A program made the position numbers and the translations under genes. A stretch of DNA of 6,930 nt from an uncultured Sphingopyxis sp. (GTDB lineage Bacteria; Pseudomonadota; Alphaproteobacteria; Sphingomonadales; Sphingomonadaceae): NCBI GenBank assembly GCA_937957805.1, contig CALFXW010000255.1, positions 1 through 6,930 on the forward strand, given 5' to 3'. Below the pieces are notes generated by a model that saw only the letters and a program-made list of their open reading frames with translations, made no database searches and was not told the origin of the DNA. Positions 1-5,648 of this stretch are shown one piece after another (position 1 is the stretch's first letter; every line of letters begins with the position of its first letter).

Positions 1-322
1 GCCGGTGCCCGCGGTCTTGTGGCCCGTGGCTTCGACGAACCTGCGGTACTGCCCGTTGGTGAGCTCGAAGCGGCCGGCCGCGAACGGGTAGGCAATGGTG
101 ACGTCGTGCACCGGGCCTTCGTAGCGACCGTTCTCGCCACCCTCGCGGCCCATCGTGAACTTGCCCGGCGCGATCACCACCATCTCGGGGCAGTCGCGAC
201 AGTCCTTGAAGACGGTGCCGGGCTTGCTCGACTTGCCCGGCCCCGCCGCCTGCGCCAGCGAGTCGTTCGGCTCGAACTCGTCCTCGGTCGTCCCGCTCGG
301 CGCACCCGAGGGACGGCTCGGC
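1..322 (-). CDS. Formylglycine-generating enzyme/SUMF1-like domain protein, partial at both ends
   Basis: The minus strand reads in one open frame from the junction near 322 off the left edge. The segment starts with a Pro/Ser/Gly/Glu-rich linker, then has VFKDCRDCPEMVVIAPGKF and TMGREGG, a GPVHDVTI stretch, PFAAGRFELTNGQYRRFVEA and TGHKT. This order (Cys pair, PEMVVI.PG.F.MG, P.H.V.I..PFA.GR.E.TN.QY..FV) is the N-terminal signature of the FGE-sulfatase/SUMF1 fold. Members oxidise cysteine to formylglycine in sulfatases or are diverged binding modules. Only about 105 residues are present, so the C-terminal catalytic cysteines cannot be checked. No start codon precedes the linker in this frame: the frame is closed by a TGA at 343-345, inside the neighbouring ligase. 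The segment is richer in G+C and in C/G third positions than the genes to its right, and resembles homologues I recall from Burkholderiales. I infer it comes from a different genome, joined here artificially or by rearrangement. The fold call is firm; function is not assignable. Confidence 0.75.
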
Positions 323-1114
323 GCGTTCGGCTTCGGGCAGTTTCAGCATGCGGACAAAATGGGTCGGCACGAATTGCGCGGCGGTGCAGCGATATTTTTC
401 GATATTGGCGAGTGCGCCCGCCGCGTCAAATTTCTGCATCAGAACCACCGTGCCGCCGAGGCGATGGATGGTCATCGACCAGCGCAGCGGCGCGGCATGG
501 TAAAGCGGCGCGGGCGACAGATAAATGCTGTCGGGGCCAAGGCCAAAGGCAGCGGCGGACAACATGACCAGACTATTGGGTGCATCGATGGCCGGATCGA
601 CGGGCAGCGGCACCTTCACCCCCTTGGGCCGTCCGGTCGTCCCGCTAGAATATAGCATGTCGACACCCGCACGCTCATCGGCAATGGGGCTTGCCGGCAG
701 GTCTGCAATCGCGCCTTCCAGCGTCGGCCAGCCCGATATGTTCCCGCCCGTTGCAAAATGCGGGATTTTGGACTGGAGCGCCTGCGCCGCATCGGCAAGG
801 CTGGCCGACACGATCAGCAATTTGGCCCCGCTATTTTCCAGAATATAGTCGGTTTCATCCTGCGTCAGGCGCGATGATATGCACACATAACGCAGCCCCG
901 AACGCTGTGCGCCCCATGTCAGCGCATAATAGCCGACATGATTGTCGAGCATAAGGGCAACCACATCCTCATGCCCCAGGCCCTGCCCGCGAAAAAAATG
1001 GGCGATGCGGTTCGACTGGGCGTCGAGCGCGCCATAGCTCAGCACCTCGCCCGTTTCGGCCAAAATAACCGCCGCTTTGTCGGGGTTGGCGCGTGCATGG
1101 ACGCTGGGGTGCAT
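320..1114 (-). CDS. AMP-dependent acyl-CoA synthetase, N-terminal half only
   Basis: This is the large N-terminal domain of an ANL-superfamily ligase, which activates a carboxylic acid as acyl-AMP and then transfers it to CoA. The start ATG (1114-1112) follows a strong GGGAGG Shine-Dalgarno by five bases and gives MHPSVHARANPDKAAVI. The P-loop signature YSSGTTGRPKG lies at residues 155-165. It is followed by YLSPAPLYHAAPL and an AAQFVPTHFVRMLKLPE stretch, both typical of fatty-acyl-CoA synthetases. After about residue 265 the family similarity stops: LPEAERA should continue into a segment like RYDLSSL, but the next residues do not fit. The YGW-type motif, the A8 hinge and the catalytic lysine region (family length about 510-550 residues) are therefore absent. 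The frame stays open to the window edge, but there it is only the shadow of the FGE-like segment in another frame. I infer an intact gene in the source genome, broken here by the junction. Substrate cannot be set; a fatty or branched-chain acid is likely. A possible operator lies upstream at 1176-1191. Confidence 0.88.
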
Positions 1115-1120
1115 CTGATC

Positions 1121-1126
1121 CTCCCG
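1121..1126 (-). promoter_or_regulatory. Shine-Dalgarno of the acyl-CoA synthetase
   Basis: On the minus strand GGGAG(G) lies a few bases before the ATG at 1114. It fixes the start of the ligase and rules out plus-strand starts such as the ATG at 1093 for the divergent regulator, because those would overlap the ligase coding sequence. Confidence 0.7.
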
Positions 1127-1175
1127 CATTGGCCCGCGAATGGGCGATTCTCTCCGCGCGCAAGGATGCTTGCCG

Positions 1176-1191
1176 TTTACGTTCACGTCAA
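1176..1191. promoter_or_regulatory. Candidate LiuR/MerR-type operator
   Basis: The 16-mer TTTACGTTCACGTCAA (minus strand TTGACGTGAACGTAAA) is an imperfect palindrome: 12 of 16 positions are symmetric, built from two ACGT cores. From memory this resembles the operator of LiuR, a MerR-family regulator of branched-chain and fatty-acid degradation genes in proteobacteria. It lies 62-77 bp before the start of the acyl-CoA synthetase, a target class that fits. The minus-strand half-site contains TTGACG, which could serve as a -35 box; I see no convincing -10. The site lies between divergent genes and could act on either. The assignment is inference, since no regulator gene is in the window. Confidence 0.5.
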
Positions 1192-1226
1192 CCGTCGGGC
1201 ACCAATTATCATTCAGCAACCAGCTA

Positions 1227-1240
1227 TAAGGGCATCCTTA
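1227..1240. repeat. Small perfect inverted repeat TAAGG-GCAT-CCTTA
   Basis: A 5-bp perfect palindrome with a 4-base centre lies in the divergent intergenic region, about 100 bp before the likely start of the plus-strand regulator. A related AAGGATGC string lies at 1163-1170. It could be a weak operator, but a repeat this short can arise by chance. Apart from this repeat and the site at 1176-1191, I see nothing decisive in 1115-1335. Confidence 0.25.
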
Positions 1241-1335
1241 ACCTGTGGGCGCTATGGCGGACGCTTGAAATTGTCCTGCGCGCCGCGCGGGACGCAACAA
1301 GGTGGGTGCAATTGGCGACACTACAGGGCGACCGG

Positions 1336-2742
1336 ATGCTGCTGGTGGTGGACAGCGACGTGGGGCATGGCCGCTTCGTCGCGGCGCTTGCCGCGCGCGC
1401 TGGCTGGCGCACGATGGTCGTCGCCGATGTCGCCGACGCGGTGGCCAGCCTTGGCACGCATGATGGTCTGCTGATCGACGCGGTGCTGCTCGACGGGCAT
1501 AGCGCGCGCGCGTCGCTCGCCAACCTTATCGACACGATGCACCAATGGCGCCCGTCACTGCCGATAATTTACATGGGTGAGGCGGGCCGCCGCGCAGGCG
1601 CGCTGCATGCGTTGCGCGCAGGGGCGAGCGACATTATCGACCGCCCGCTAAGTGCCGAGCGGTTGAGCGTCGCGCTCGACAACGCCATTTCCCCGATGTT
1701 CCCCGCCGAATTGCGTTCGCTGTCGGAAAAATTCCCTGCCGCGCTGCCGATAGAGGAAATCATCGGCTCCACCCCGGCATTCCGCACTGCGCTCGCCATC
1801 GCTGCGAAAATCGCGCGCGCGCGGGTTGCGGTGCATATTACGGGCGAGGCGGGCAGCGGCAAAAGCCTGCTCGCCCATGCCGTCCATGCCGCGGGCAACC
1901 GGGGGCGTGCGCCCTTTGTCGAGATGGATTGCGCCCATTTCAGCCAGGCGATGCTGGGGCCGCAACTTTTCGGGCATGAACGCGGTGCCTTTGCCGGGGC
2001 TTTTGAACGGCGCACCGGCGACATCGCCCGCGCCGATGGCGGCACATTGGTCATCGACCGGATTGAACGCCTGCCGCTCGACGTGCAGGCCGCGCTCGCG
2101 ACCTTTCTGGAAAATGGCATCGTCACGCCGGTCGGCGGCGGGGCATCGAGCCATGTCGATGTCCGGCTGATCGCGATGAGTGAGGTGGACCTTGCCGCGC
2201 GCGCCGCCGACGGCCTGTTCCGCGAAGATTTGCTGGCCCGCATCGCGATTGCCGAAATCCGTCTGCCCCCCTTGCGCGAAAGGCGCGCGGACATTGCACC
2301 GCTCGCCCGCCATTTTGCCGCGCGCATCGCCGCCATGCCCGATATGGACAGTCTGACGCTGGCACCCGATCTGGTCGATGCGCTGACCGCATGGCGCTGG
2401 CCGGGCAATGTTCGGCAGCTTTTTGATGCCATTTTGCGCGCCGCCTGCACCGCCGGTGGCCCGCAATTGCGCCTGAGTGATTTTACCGGGCTGCAAAGCG
2501 AACGCGCACGCGAACCCGATTTGCTGCGCCATGCCGCGCCGATGCCGGGGGATGGCATTGGCGTCACCCTCTATCGCCCCGACGGCAATTTGCGCCCGTT
2601 GGAGGAAATAGAGGCGGACGTCATCCGCCTTGCCATCGGCCATTATCGCGGCCGGATGAGCGAAGTTGCGCGGCGGCTGGGCATTGGCCGTTCAACATTA
2701 TACCGCAAACTCAGCGATTTAGGGATTGATACAGCGGCTTAA
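1336..2742 (+). CDS. NtrC-family regulator (receiver-AAA+-Fis HTH) with degenerate motifs
   Basis: 468 residues from ATG 1336, preceded by AGGG at 1325-1328. TTG 1312 behind AAGG at 1299-1302 is an alternative start. Residues 1-120 are receiver-like but lack the canonical switch: the conserved lysine before proline is arginine (IDRP, R103), and the Thr/Ser switch position is not conserved. D48 or D53 might be the phospho-acceptor. Residues 140-375 are a sigma-54-activator AAA+ domain. Walker A is intact (GEAGSGKS, 170-177). The GAFTGA loop reads GAFAGA (217-222). Walker B reads VIDRIE instead of the usual DE pair (241-242), so the catalytic glutamate is missing. Sensor I reads AMSEVD instead of ATN-D. 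The arginine-finger segment FREDLLAR and sensor II WPGNVRQL are kept. Residues 420-465 are a Fis-type HTH (EVARRLGIGRSTLYRKL). It should bind DNA and perhaps nucleotide; I infer weak or absent ATP hydrolysis and sigma-54 remodelling. The gene is divergent from the ligase and has no partner kinase here. The target is unknown. Confidence 0.88.
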   Translation: MLLVVDSDVGHGRFVAALAARAGWRTMVVADVADAVASLGTHDGLLIDAVLLDGHSARASLANLIDTMHQWRPSLPIIYMGEAGRRAGALHALRAGASDIIDRPLSAERLSVALDNAISPMFPAELRSLSEKFPAALPIEEIIGSTPAFRTALAIAAKIARARVAVHITGEAGSGKSLLAHAVHAAGNRGRAPFVEMDCAHFSQAMLGPQLFGHERGAFAGAFERRTGDIARADGGTLVIDRIERLPLDVQAALATFLENGIVTPVGGGASSHVDVRLIAMSEVDLAARAADGLFREDLLARIAIAEIRLPPLRERRADIAPLARHFAARIAAMPDMDSLTLAPDLVDALTAWRWPGNVRQLFDAILRAACTAGGPQLRLSDFTGLQSERAREPDLLRHAAPMPGDGIGVTLYRPDGNLRPLEEIEADVIRLAIGHYRGRMSEVARRLGIGRSTLYRKLSDLGIDTAA

Positions 2743-2819
2743 TTGATTTTCGGCTGGTTCCTTGCGCCCCGGCATATGCAGGGGCTAGCGGCGAAATATC
2801 CTGCCATGTCGCGGCTAGG

Positions 2820-2915
2820 CTCCTGCTTTCGCAGGAGCACAGTTAAGGCGCCTCCTGCTTTCGCAGGAGCACAGTTAAGGCGCCTCCTGCTTGCGCAGGA
2901 GCACGGTGAAGGCGC
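2820..2915. repeat. Three tandem 32-bp hairpin-forming repeats
   Basis: Copies begin at 2820, 2852 and 2884, exactly 32 bp apart. Each opens with CTCCTGC, a four-base loop (TTTC, TTTC, TTGC) and GCAGGAG, followed by a 14-base tail CACAGTTAAGGCGC. The first two copies are identical; the third differs at one loop base and two tail bases. The CTCCTGC-loop-GCAGGAG palindrome resembles short interspersed elements I recall from sphingomonad intergenic regions. Head-to-tail spacing with no unique sequence between the units rules out a CRISPR array. Confidence 0.9.
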
Positions 2916-2930
2916 GCCATGCATCGCCCC

Positions 2931-2955
2931 GGTCATTCCGGCGAAGGCCGGAATC
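2931..2955. repeat. Palindromic GTCATTCCGGC-type interspersed repeat
   Basis: ATTCCGGC (2935-2942), loop GAAG, GCCGGAAT (2947-2954) form a perfect 8-bp stem. The wider context GGTCATTCC...GGAATCC matches the family of GTCATTCCCGCG-type palindromes scattered in many proteobacterial genomes, and is similar in form to neisserial dRS3. It ends in a GAATC site (2951-2955). Confidence 0.8.
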
Positions 2956-2970
2956 CAGTCGCATCACAAC

Positions 2971-3016
2971 AATCCCCACCGGGCGACTAATCCCCACCGG
3001 GCGACTAATCCCCACC
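2971..3016. repeat. 18-bp tandem repeat, 2.5 copies
   Basis: AATCCCCACCGGGCGACT occurs at 2971-2988 and 2989-3006, and a partial copy AATCCCCACC at 3007-3016 runs into the next palindrome. The full copies are identical, which suggests recent slippage. The unit is an in-frame multiple of three (read as RPVGIS on the minus strand), but no real gene covers it. Confidence 0.85.
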
Positions 3017-3021
3017 CCTAG

Positions 3022-3043
3022 CCCCTCCCGTAAACGGGAGGGG
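3022..3043. repeat. 10-bp-stem palindrome CCCCTCCCGT/ACGGGAGGGG
   Basis: A perfect inverted repeat has its two arms (3022-3031 and 3034-3043) separated by AA. In practice it forms a 9-bp stem with a TAAA loop. The flanking CTAGCCCCTCCCG context is a common interspersed element of alphaproteobacteria. It is the most stable hairpin in the convergent gap and could help separate the two transcripts, but neither side has a U-tract. Confidence 0.8.
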
Positions 3044-3050
3044 GATATAT

Positions 3051-3085
3051 TCTCTGCGCCCTCTGCGCCTCTGCGCCTCTGCGTG
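3051..3085. repeat. CTCTGCGCC short tandem run
   Basis: Consecutive CTCTGCGCC, CTCTGCGCC, TCTGCGCC and TCTGCGTGAAA units form a degenerate 8-9-bp tandem repeat. The string CTCTGCGCCTCTGCGTGAAA is a widespread intergenic repeat in bacterial genomes. It lies just before the folP stop codon. Confidence 0.75.
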
Positions 3086-3125
3086 AAACATAGCTTCAGC
3101 GCGACATTGAAGATGGATTCCCGGC

Positions 3126-4274
3126 CTAAATCGCGATCAACGCACTGTCCCGCAATCCGCGCCACAGGCGCAGCGCCTGGCGCGTTTCGGCAATATCATG
3201 GACGCGCAGCAACTGCGCCCCCTGCGTCGCGGCGATGAGGTGGAGTGCCACCGACCCGCCGAGCCGCTGATCAACCGCTGCCTCATTATCGAGCGCGCCG
3301 ATCATCCGTTTGCGGCTGCCGCCGACCATTATCGGACAGCCAAATGTGTGAAACAGGCTTAGGCCGTTGAGGAGGCGCAGTCCATCCTCCACCCCCTTGC
3401 CAAAGCCGATACCGGGGTCGAGGATGATGTTGCCACGCGCCACCCCCGCTGCTGTCACCCGCGCGATTTGGGCGGCGAACCAGTCATAAACATCGAATAA
3501 AATGTCACGATATGCCCCGCCAATGGGGGTGAGGTCATGGGGGTTGCTGCTCTGACTTGGCGCATGCATCAGCACGACGGGGACATCGGCGGCAGCGGCA
3601 ACCGCCACCGCGCGATCATCATAAGCCAATGCCGACACATCGTTGATCATAGCCGCGCCCGTCGCCAGCGCCTGTTCCATCACCATGGCTTTGCGCGTGT
3701 CGATAGAGATTGCCGCACCCGTCGCGGCAAGGCGGCGGATGAGTGCATCAACGCGCGCCCATTCATCCCCCTCCCACAATAGGGGCGCACCGGGGCGGGT
3801 GGATTCGCCGCCAACGTCGATGATCGCGGCACCCGCGCTGGTCATTGCGACCGCAGCGGCGAGCGCGGCATCGACATCGACATGTTTGCCGCCATCCGAA
3901 AAACTGTCCGGCGTTGCGTTTAATATGCCCACAATCTGCGGTTCATTGAGCCGGATCTGCCGTTCACCCAGCCGCAGCGACGCGCGCGGTGCGCCAACCG
4001 CCGCCATCTGCACGCGCGCATTTTCAGCCAGCGCACCCGGCATGGCGCTCAGCCATGCATCGACCCCATCCGCCGTAACAATGGCGTGGCGCGTCGGGCC
4101 ATCTGCCCCGCGCACCGACAATTGCCACGCCGAAAACCAGATGAGGCTGTCGGACAGGCGAAAACAGCGCCCCTCCCATTCATGCGGGCGGTCAATTGGT
4201 GCAGTCGGACGGCAATAAATGCGCGCATCATCGCCCGCGCGGGCCAGATGTTCAATTGTCAGCGGTTCGAACAT
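3126..4274 (-). CDS. folP: Dihydropteroate synthase with an N-terminal extension
   Basis: 382 residues. The enzyme condenses p-aminobenzoate with hydroxymethyl-dihydropterin pyrophosphate to dihydropteroate in cytosolic folate synthesis and is the sulfonamide target. All signatures are in order: VGILNATPDSFSDGG (115-129), DVGGESTRPG (153-162), SIDTRK (190-195), INDVSA (210-215), DPGIGFGKG (286-294), GGSRKRM with K322 (318-324) and RVHD (357-360), matching the pterin, pyrophosphate and pABA sites of the family. Usual bacterial DHPS is about 270-290 residues; this one has about 110 extra N-terminal residues. These carry no motif I recognise, although they have the look of a folded domain (CFRLSDSLIWFSAWQLSVRG). 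The ATG at 4274 starts 7 bp after the ccrM stop and has only a weak GGAA upstream, so translation is probably coupled to ccrM. The position of the extension directly after the ccrM stop argues that it is genuinely translated. The call is firm; the role of the extension is unknown. Confidence 0.95.
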   Translation of the reverse strand: MFEPLTIEHLARAGDDARIYCRPTAPIDRPHEWEGRCFRLSDSLIWFSAWQLSVRGADGPTRHAIVTADGVDAWLSAMPGALAENARVQMAAVGAPRASLRLGERQIRLNEPQIVGILNATPDSFSDGGKHVDVDAALAAAVAMTSAGAAIIDVGGESTRPGAPLLWEGDEWARVDALIRRLAATGAAISIDTRKAMVMEQALATGAAMINDVSALAYDDRAVAVAAAADVPVVLMHAPSQSSNPHDLTPIGGAYRDILFDVYDWFAAQIARVTAAGVARGNIILDPGIGFGKGVEDGLRLLNGLSLFHTFGCPIMVGGSRKRMIGALDNEAAVDQRLGGSVALHLIAATQGAQLLRVHDIAETRQALRLWRGLRDSALIAI

Positions 4275-4281
4275 TTTCCGT

Positions 4282-5433
4282 TCAAGCTTCGTTGGTTAGC
4301 AGCCATTGCTGGCGTAGATTATTAATGGGGACCCGCCCTTGCGCCCCGTCCACATGCCAGAAAGTCCAACCGTTGCAGCTTGGCGCATTCTGCAACGCCG
4401 CACCCAATTTATGGATCGACCCGCAAGCCCCATCATGGTCAAGGCTGCCGTCCGCGCGCACCACCGCGCGCCAGCGCCCCTTGATGTCGGACAATATCGT
4501 GCCGGGCGGGATCAACCCACCCTCCACCAATGTGCCAAAGGCGACACGCGTTGCCGCGCGCGGTGCCTGCATCGTCTTTAGCGCGCTTTCATCGAGCGGC
4601 AGCGCCATGGCGATACGTTCTTCGGCAGCGGCAATATAATCGGCTTCGCGTTCGATGCCTATGAAATGACGGCCAAGCCGTTTGGCGACCGCGCCGGTCG
4701 TTCCTGTACCGAAAAACGGGTCGAGAATGACATCACCCGGCGACGACGCGGCGAGCAATATGCGGTATAATAATGCCTCTGGCTTTTGCGTCGGGTGCAC
4801 CTTTGCCCCGCCCTTTTTCAATCGTTCCTGCCCATTGCAGATGGGGATCAGCCAGTCGGATCGCATCTGCAATTCATCGTTGAGCGTCTTCATCGCGCGA
4901 TAGTGAAAAGTGTAGCGCGCATCCTCCCCCATGCTGGCCCAGATCAGCGTCTCATGCGCGTTGGTAAAGCGCGTGCCCTTGAAATTGGGCATCGGGTTCG
5001 CCTTGCGCCAGATGATGTCGTTCAAAATCCAATAGCCCTGATCCTGCAAGGCCGCACCGACACGGAAAATATTATGGTAGCTGCCAATCACCCAGATGCT
5101 GCCATTGGGTTTCAAAATGCGTCGCGCCTCTGCCAGCCACGCGTGGGTGAAACGATCATAGGCGGCAAGACTGTCGAACCTGTCCCAATCATCATCGACG
5201 GCATCGACCTGGCTGCCATCGGGGCGGAACAAATCCCCCCCCAATTGCAGATTATAGGGCGGGTCGGCAAAAATCATATCGACGCTGCCCGCCGGCAGGC
5301 TGGCCATTTGCGCAATGCAATCCCCCACCAAAATCTGGTCGAGCGGCAAGGTAGCTGGCGGCGATGTTGCCGCCGCTTTTGCAGTTGCTTTGCCGGCGCG
5401 CTGTTGCACCGAAATTTTGCCCATTACACCCAT
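4282..5433 (-). CDS. ccrM: CcrM-type GANTC adenine-N6 DNA methyltransferase
   Basis: 383 residues. This beta-class amino-methyltransferase transfers a methyl group from SAM to adenine in GANTC, the cell-cycle methylation mark of alphaproteobacteria. Visible motifs: catalytic DPPYNL (DPPY 57-60), the NFKGTRFTNAHETLIWA target-handling segment (150-166), KVHPTQKPEALLYRIL (211-227), SAM-binding DPFFGTGTTG (238-247), and the C-terminal domain (about 290-383) typical of CcrM, with GSIHKLGAAL and CNGWTFWHVDG. That domain separates CcrM from ordinary restriction-type HinfI-like enzymes and takes part in DNA recognition. The 25-residue Ala/Lys-rich leader may be shorter if M4 is the start, but AGGGG (5440-5444) six bases before 5433 favours M1. 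It heads a ccrM-folP unit (7-bp gap) and lies downstream of rnhB, an adjacency I recall from other alphaproteobacteria. No restriction gene is nearby, so it is an orphan methylase. Its upstream region carries a GANTC cluster, suggesting autoregulation. Confidence 0.95.
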   Translation of the reverse strand: MGVMGKISVQQRAGKATAKAAATSPPATLPLDQILVGDCIAQMASLPAGSVDMIFADPPYNLQLGGDLFRPDGSQVDAVDDDWDRFDSLAAYDRFTHAWLAEARRILKPNGSIWVIGSYHNIFRVGAALQDQGYWILNDIIWRKANPMPNFKGTRFTNAHETLIWASMGEDARYTFHYRAMKTLNDELQMRSDWLIPICNGQERLKKGGAKVHPTQKPEALLYRILLAASSPGDVILDPFFGTGTTGAVAKRLGRHFIGIEREADYIAAAEERIAMALPLDESALKTMQAPRAATRVAFGTLVEGGLIPPGTILSDIKGRWRAVVRADGSLDHDGACGSIHKLGAALQNAPSCNGWTFWHVDGAQGRVPINNLRQQWLLTNEA

Positions 5434-5439
5434 TTTGCA

Positions 5440-5444
5440 CCCCT
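5440..5444 (-). promoter_or_regulatory. Shine-Dalgarno of ccrM
   Basis: AGGGG on the minus strand lies six bases before the ATG at 5433. It supports the first ATG over the in-frame ATG three codons later. Confidence 0.6.
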
Positions 5445-5495
5445 GATCCGGCCCGAATTTCCAGCCTGAATCCGCAACGATTCCGGGTCAAGCCC

Positions 5496-5528
5496 ATGGT
5501 AAACAAGAGGTTGCGACAAATGGTTAAC
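5496..5528 (-). promoter_or_regulatory. Paired GTTWACCAT motifs, candidate CtrA half-sites
   Basis: On the minus strand GTTAACCAT (5528-5520) and GTTTACCAT (5504-5496) are direct repeats with starts 24 bp apart, 63 to 95 bp upstream of the ccrM start. TTAACC and TTTACC with a following AT resemble halves of the CtrA box TTAA-N7-TTAA, but neither copy has the second half at N7. CtrA activates ccrM in Caulobacter. A possible -35 TTGACC lies just downstream (5491-5486), placing the first two GANTC sites in the promoter spacer; the -10 is not clear. Confidence 0.4.
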
Positions 5529-5564
5529 AGGATTTTGCAACAAAGGAGAACAGGGCGAGTCCGA

Positions 5565-5580
5565 ACGCCATATCTGGCGT
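5565..5580. repeat. Inverted repeat ACGCCA-TATC-TGGCGT
   Basis: A perfect 6-bp palindrome with a 4-base centre lies between the rnhB stop and the ccrM promoter region, next to the GAGTC at 5557. It could be a protein-binding site or a small hairpin downstream of rnhB. No T-tract follows it, so I do not call a terminator. Confidence 0.35.
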
Positions 5581-5648
5581 CATAGGGCGGGGTGGGGACT
5601 CAAACCCTTGTGGTGTGGCTTTTTGGACTCAATGCCCAACAAAATGCA

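Larger units (their letters stand above)
2743..3125. other. Repeat-rich convergent intergenic region
   Basis: This 383-bp gap separates two convergent stop codons, the regulator's TAA and the end of folP. No credible gene is present: open frames here only traverse repeats. It contains three tandem 32-bp hairpin units, an ATTCCGGC palindrome, an 18-bp tandem repeat, a 10-bp-stem palindrome and a run of CTCTGCGCC units, each listed separately. No stem is followed by a clear T-tract on either strand, so an intrinsic terminator cannot be called, although several stems could slow or end transcription. Confidence 0.8.
5468..5630. promoter_or_regulatory. GANTC cluster in the ccrM upstream region
   Basis: Five GANTC sites lie in the 215-bp gap before ccrM: GAATC 5468-5472, GATTC 5479-5483, GAGTC 5557-5561, GACTC 5597-5601 and GACTC 5626-5630. 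The last two sit in an identical GGACTCAA octamer repeated 29 bp apart. By hand scan only five other GANTC sites occur in the rest of the sphingomonad-like body (1146, 2951, 3116, 3802, 6501). GANTC is the substrate of the gene this region precedes. In Caulobacter the ccrM promoter carries GANTC sites through which methylation state affects its expression. Autoregulation here is inference by analogy. Confidence 0.65.

Noticed and set aside
1..1114. A natural fusion of acyl-CoA synthetase and an FGE domain
   Set aside because: The FGE-like reading is in a different frame from the ligase, and the ligase breaks mid-domain, so no single protein contains both.
1569..2643. Two long minus-strand open frames (over 330 codons each) opposite the regulator
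   Set aside because: They are shadows of a G+C-rich gene. They show no recognisable motif, while the plus strand carries a continuous receiver-AAA+-Fis protein.
2820..2915. Possible CRISPR array (three regular 32-bp repeats)
   Set aside because: The 32-bp period is the whole unit, so no unique spacers exist between copies, and there are no cas genes. These are tandem hairpin repeats.
3022..3060. Intrinsic terminator at the 10-bp-stem palindrome
   Set aside because: Neither strand has a T-tract after the stem, and the sequence matches an interspersed repeat family, so termination is not supported.
4282..5433. Restriction-modification system
   Set aside because: The methylase has the CcrM C-terminal domain and housekeeping neighbours (rnhB, folP), and no endonuclease gene is in the window.
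5580..5640. tRNA-like T-arm string on the minus strand (GGGTTTGAGTCCCC)
   Set aside because: The T-stem has only about three pairs, and no matching acceptor, D or anticodon arm is found. The resemblance comes from the GACTCAA repeat.
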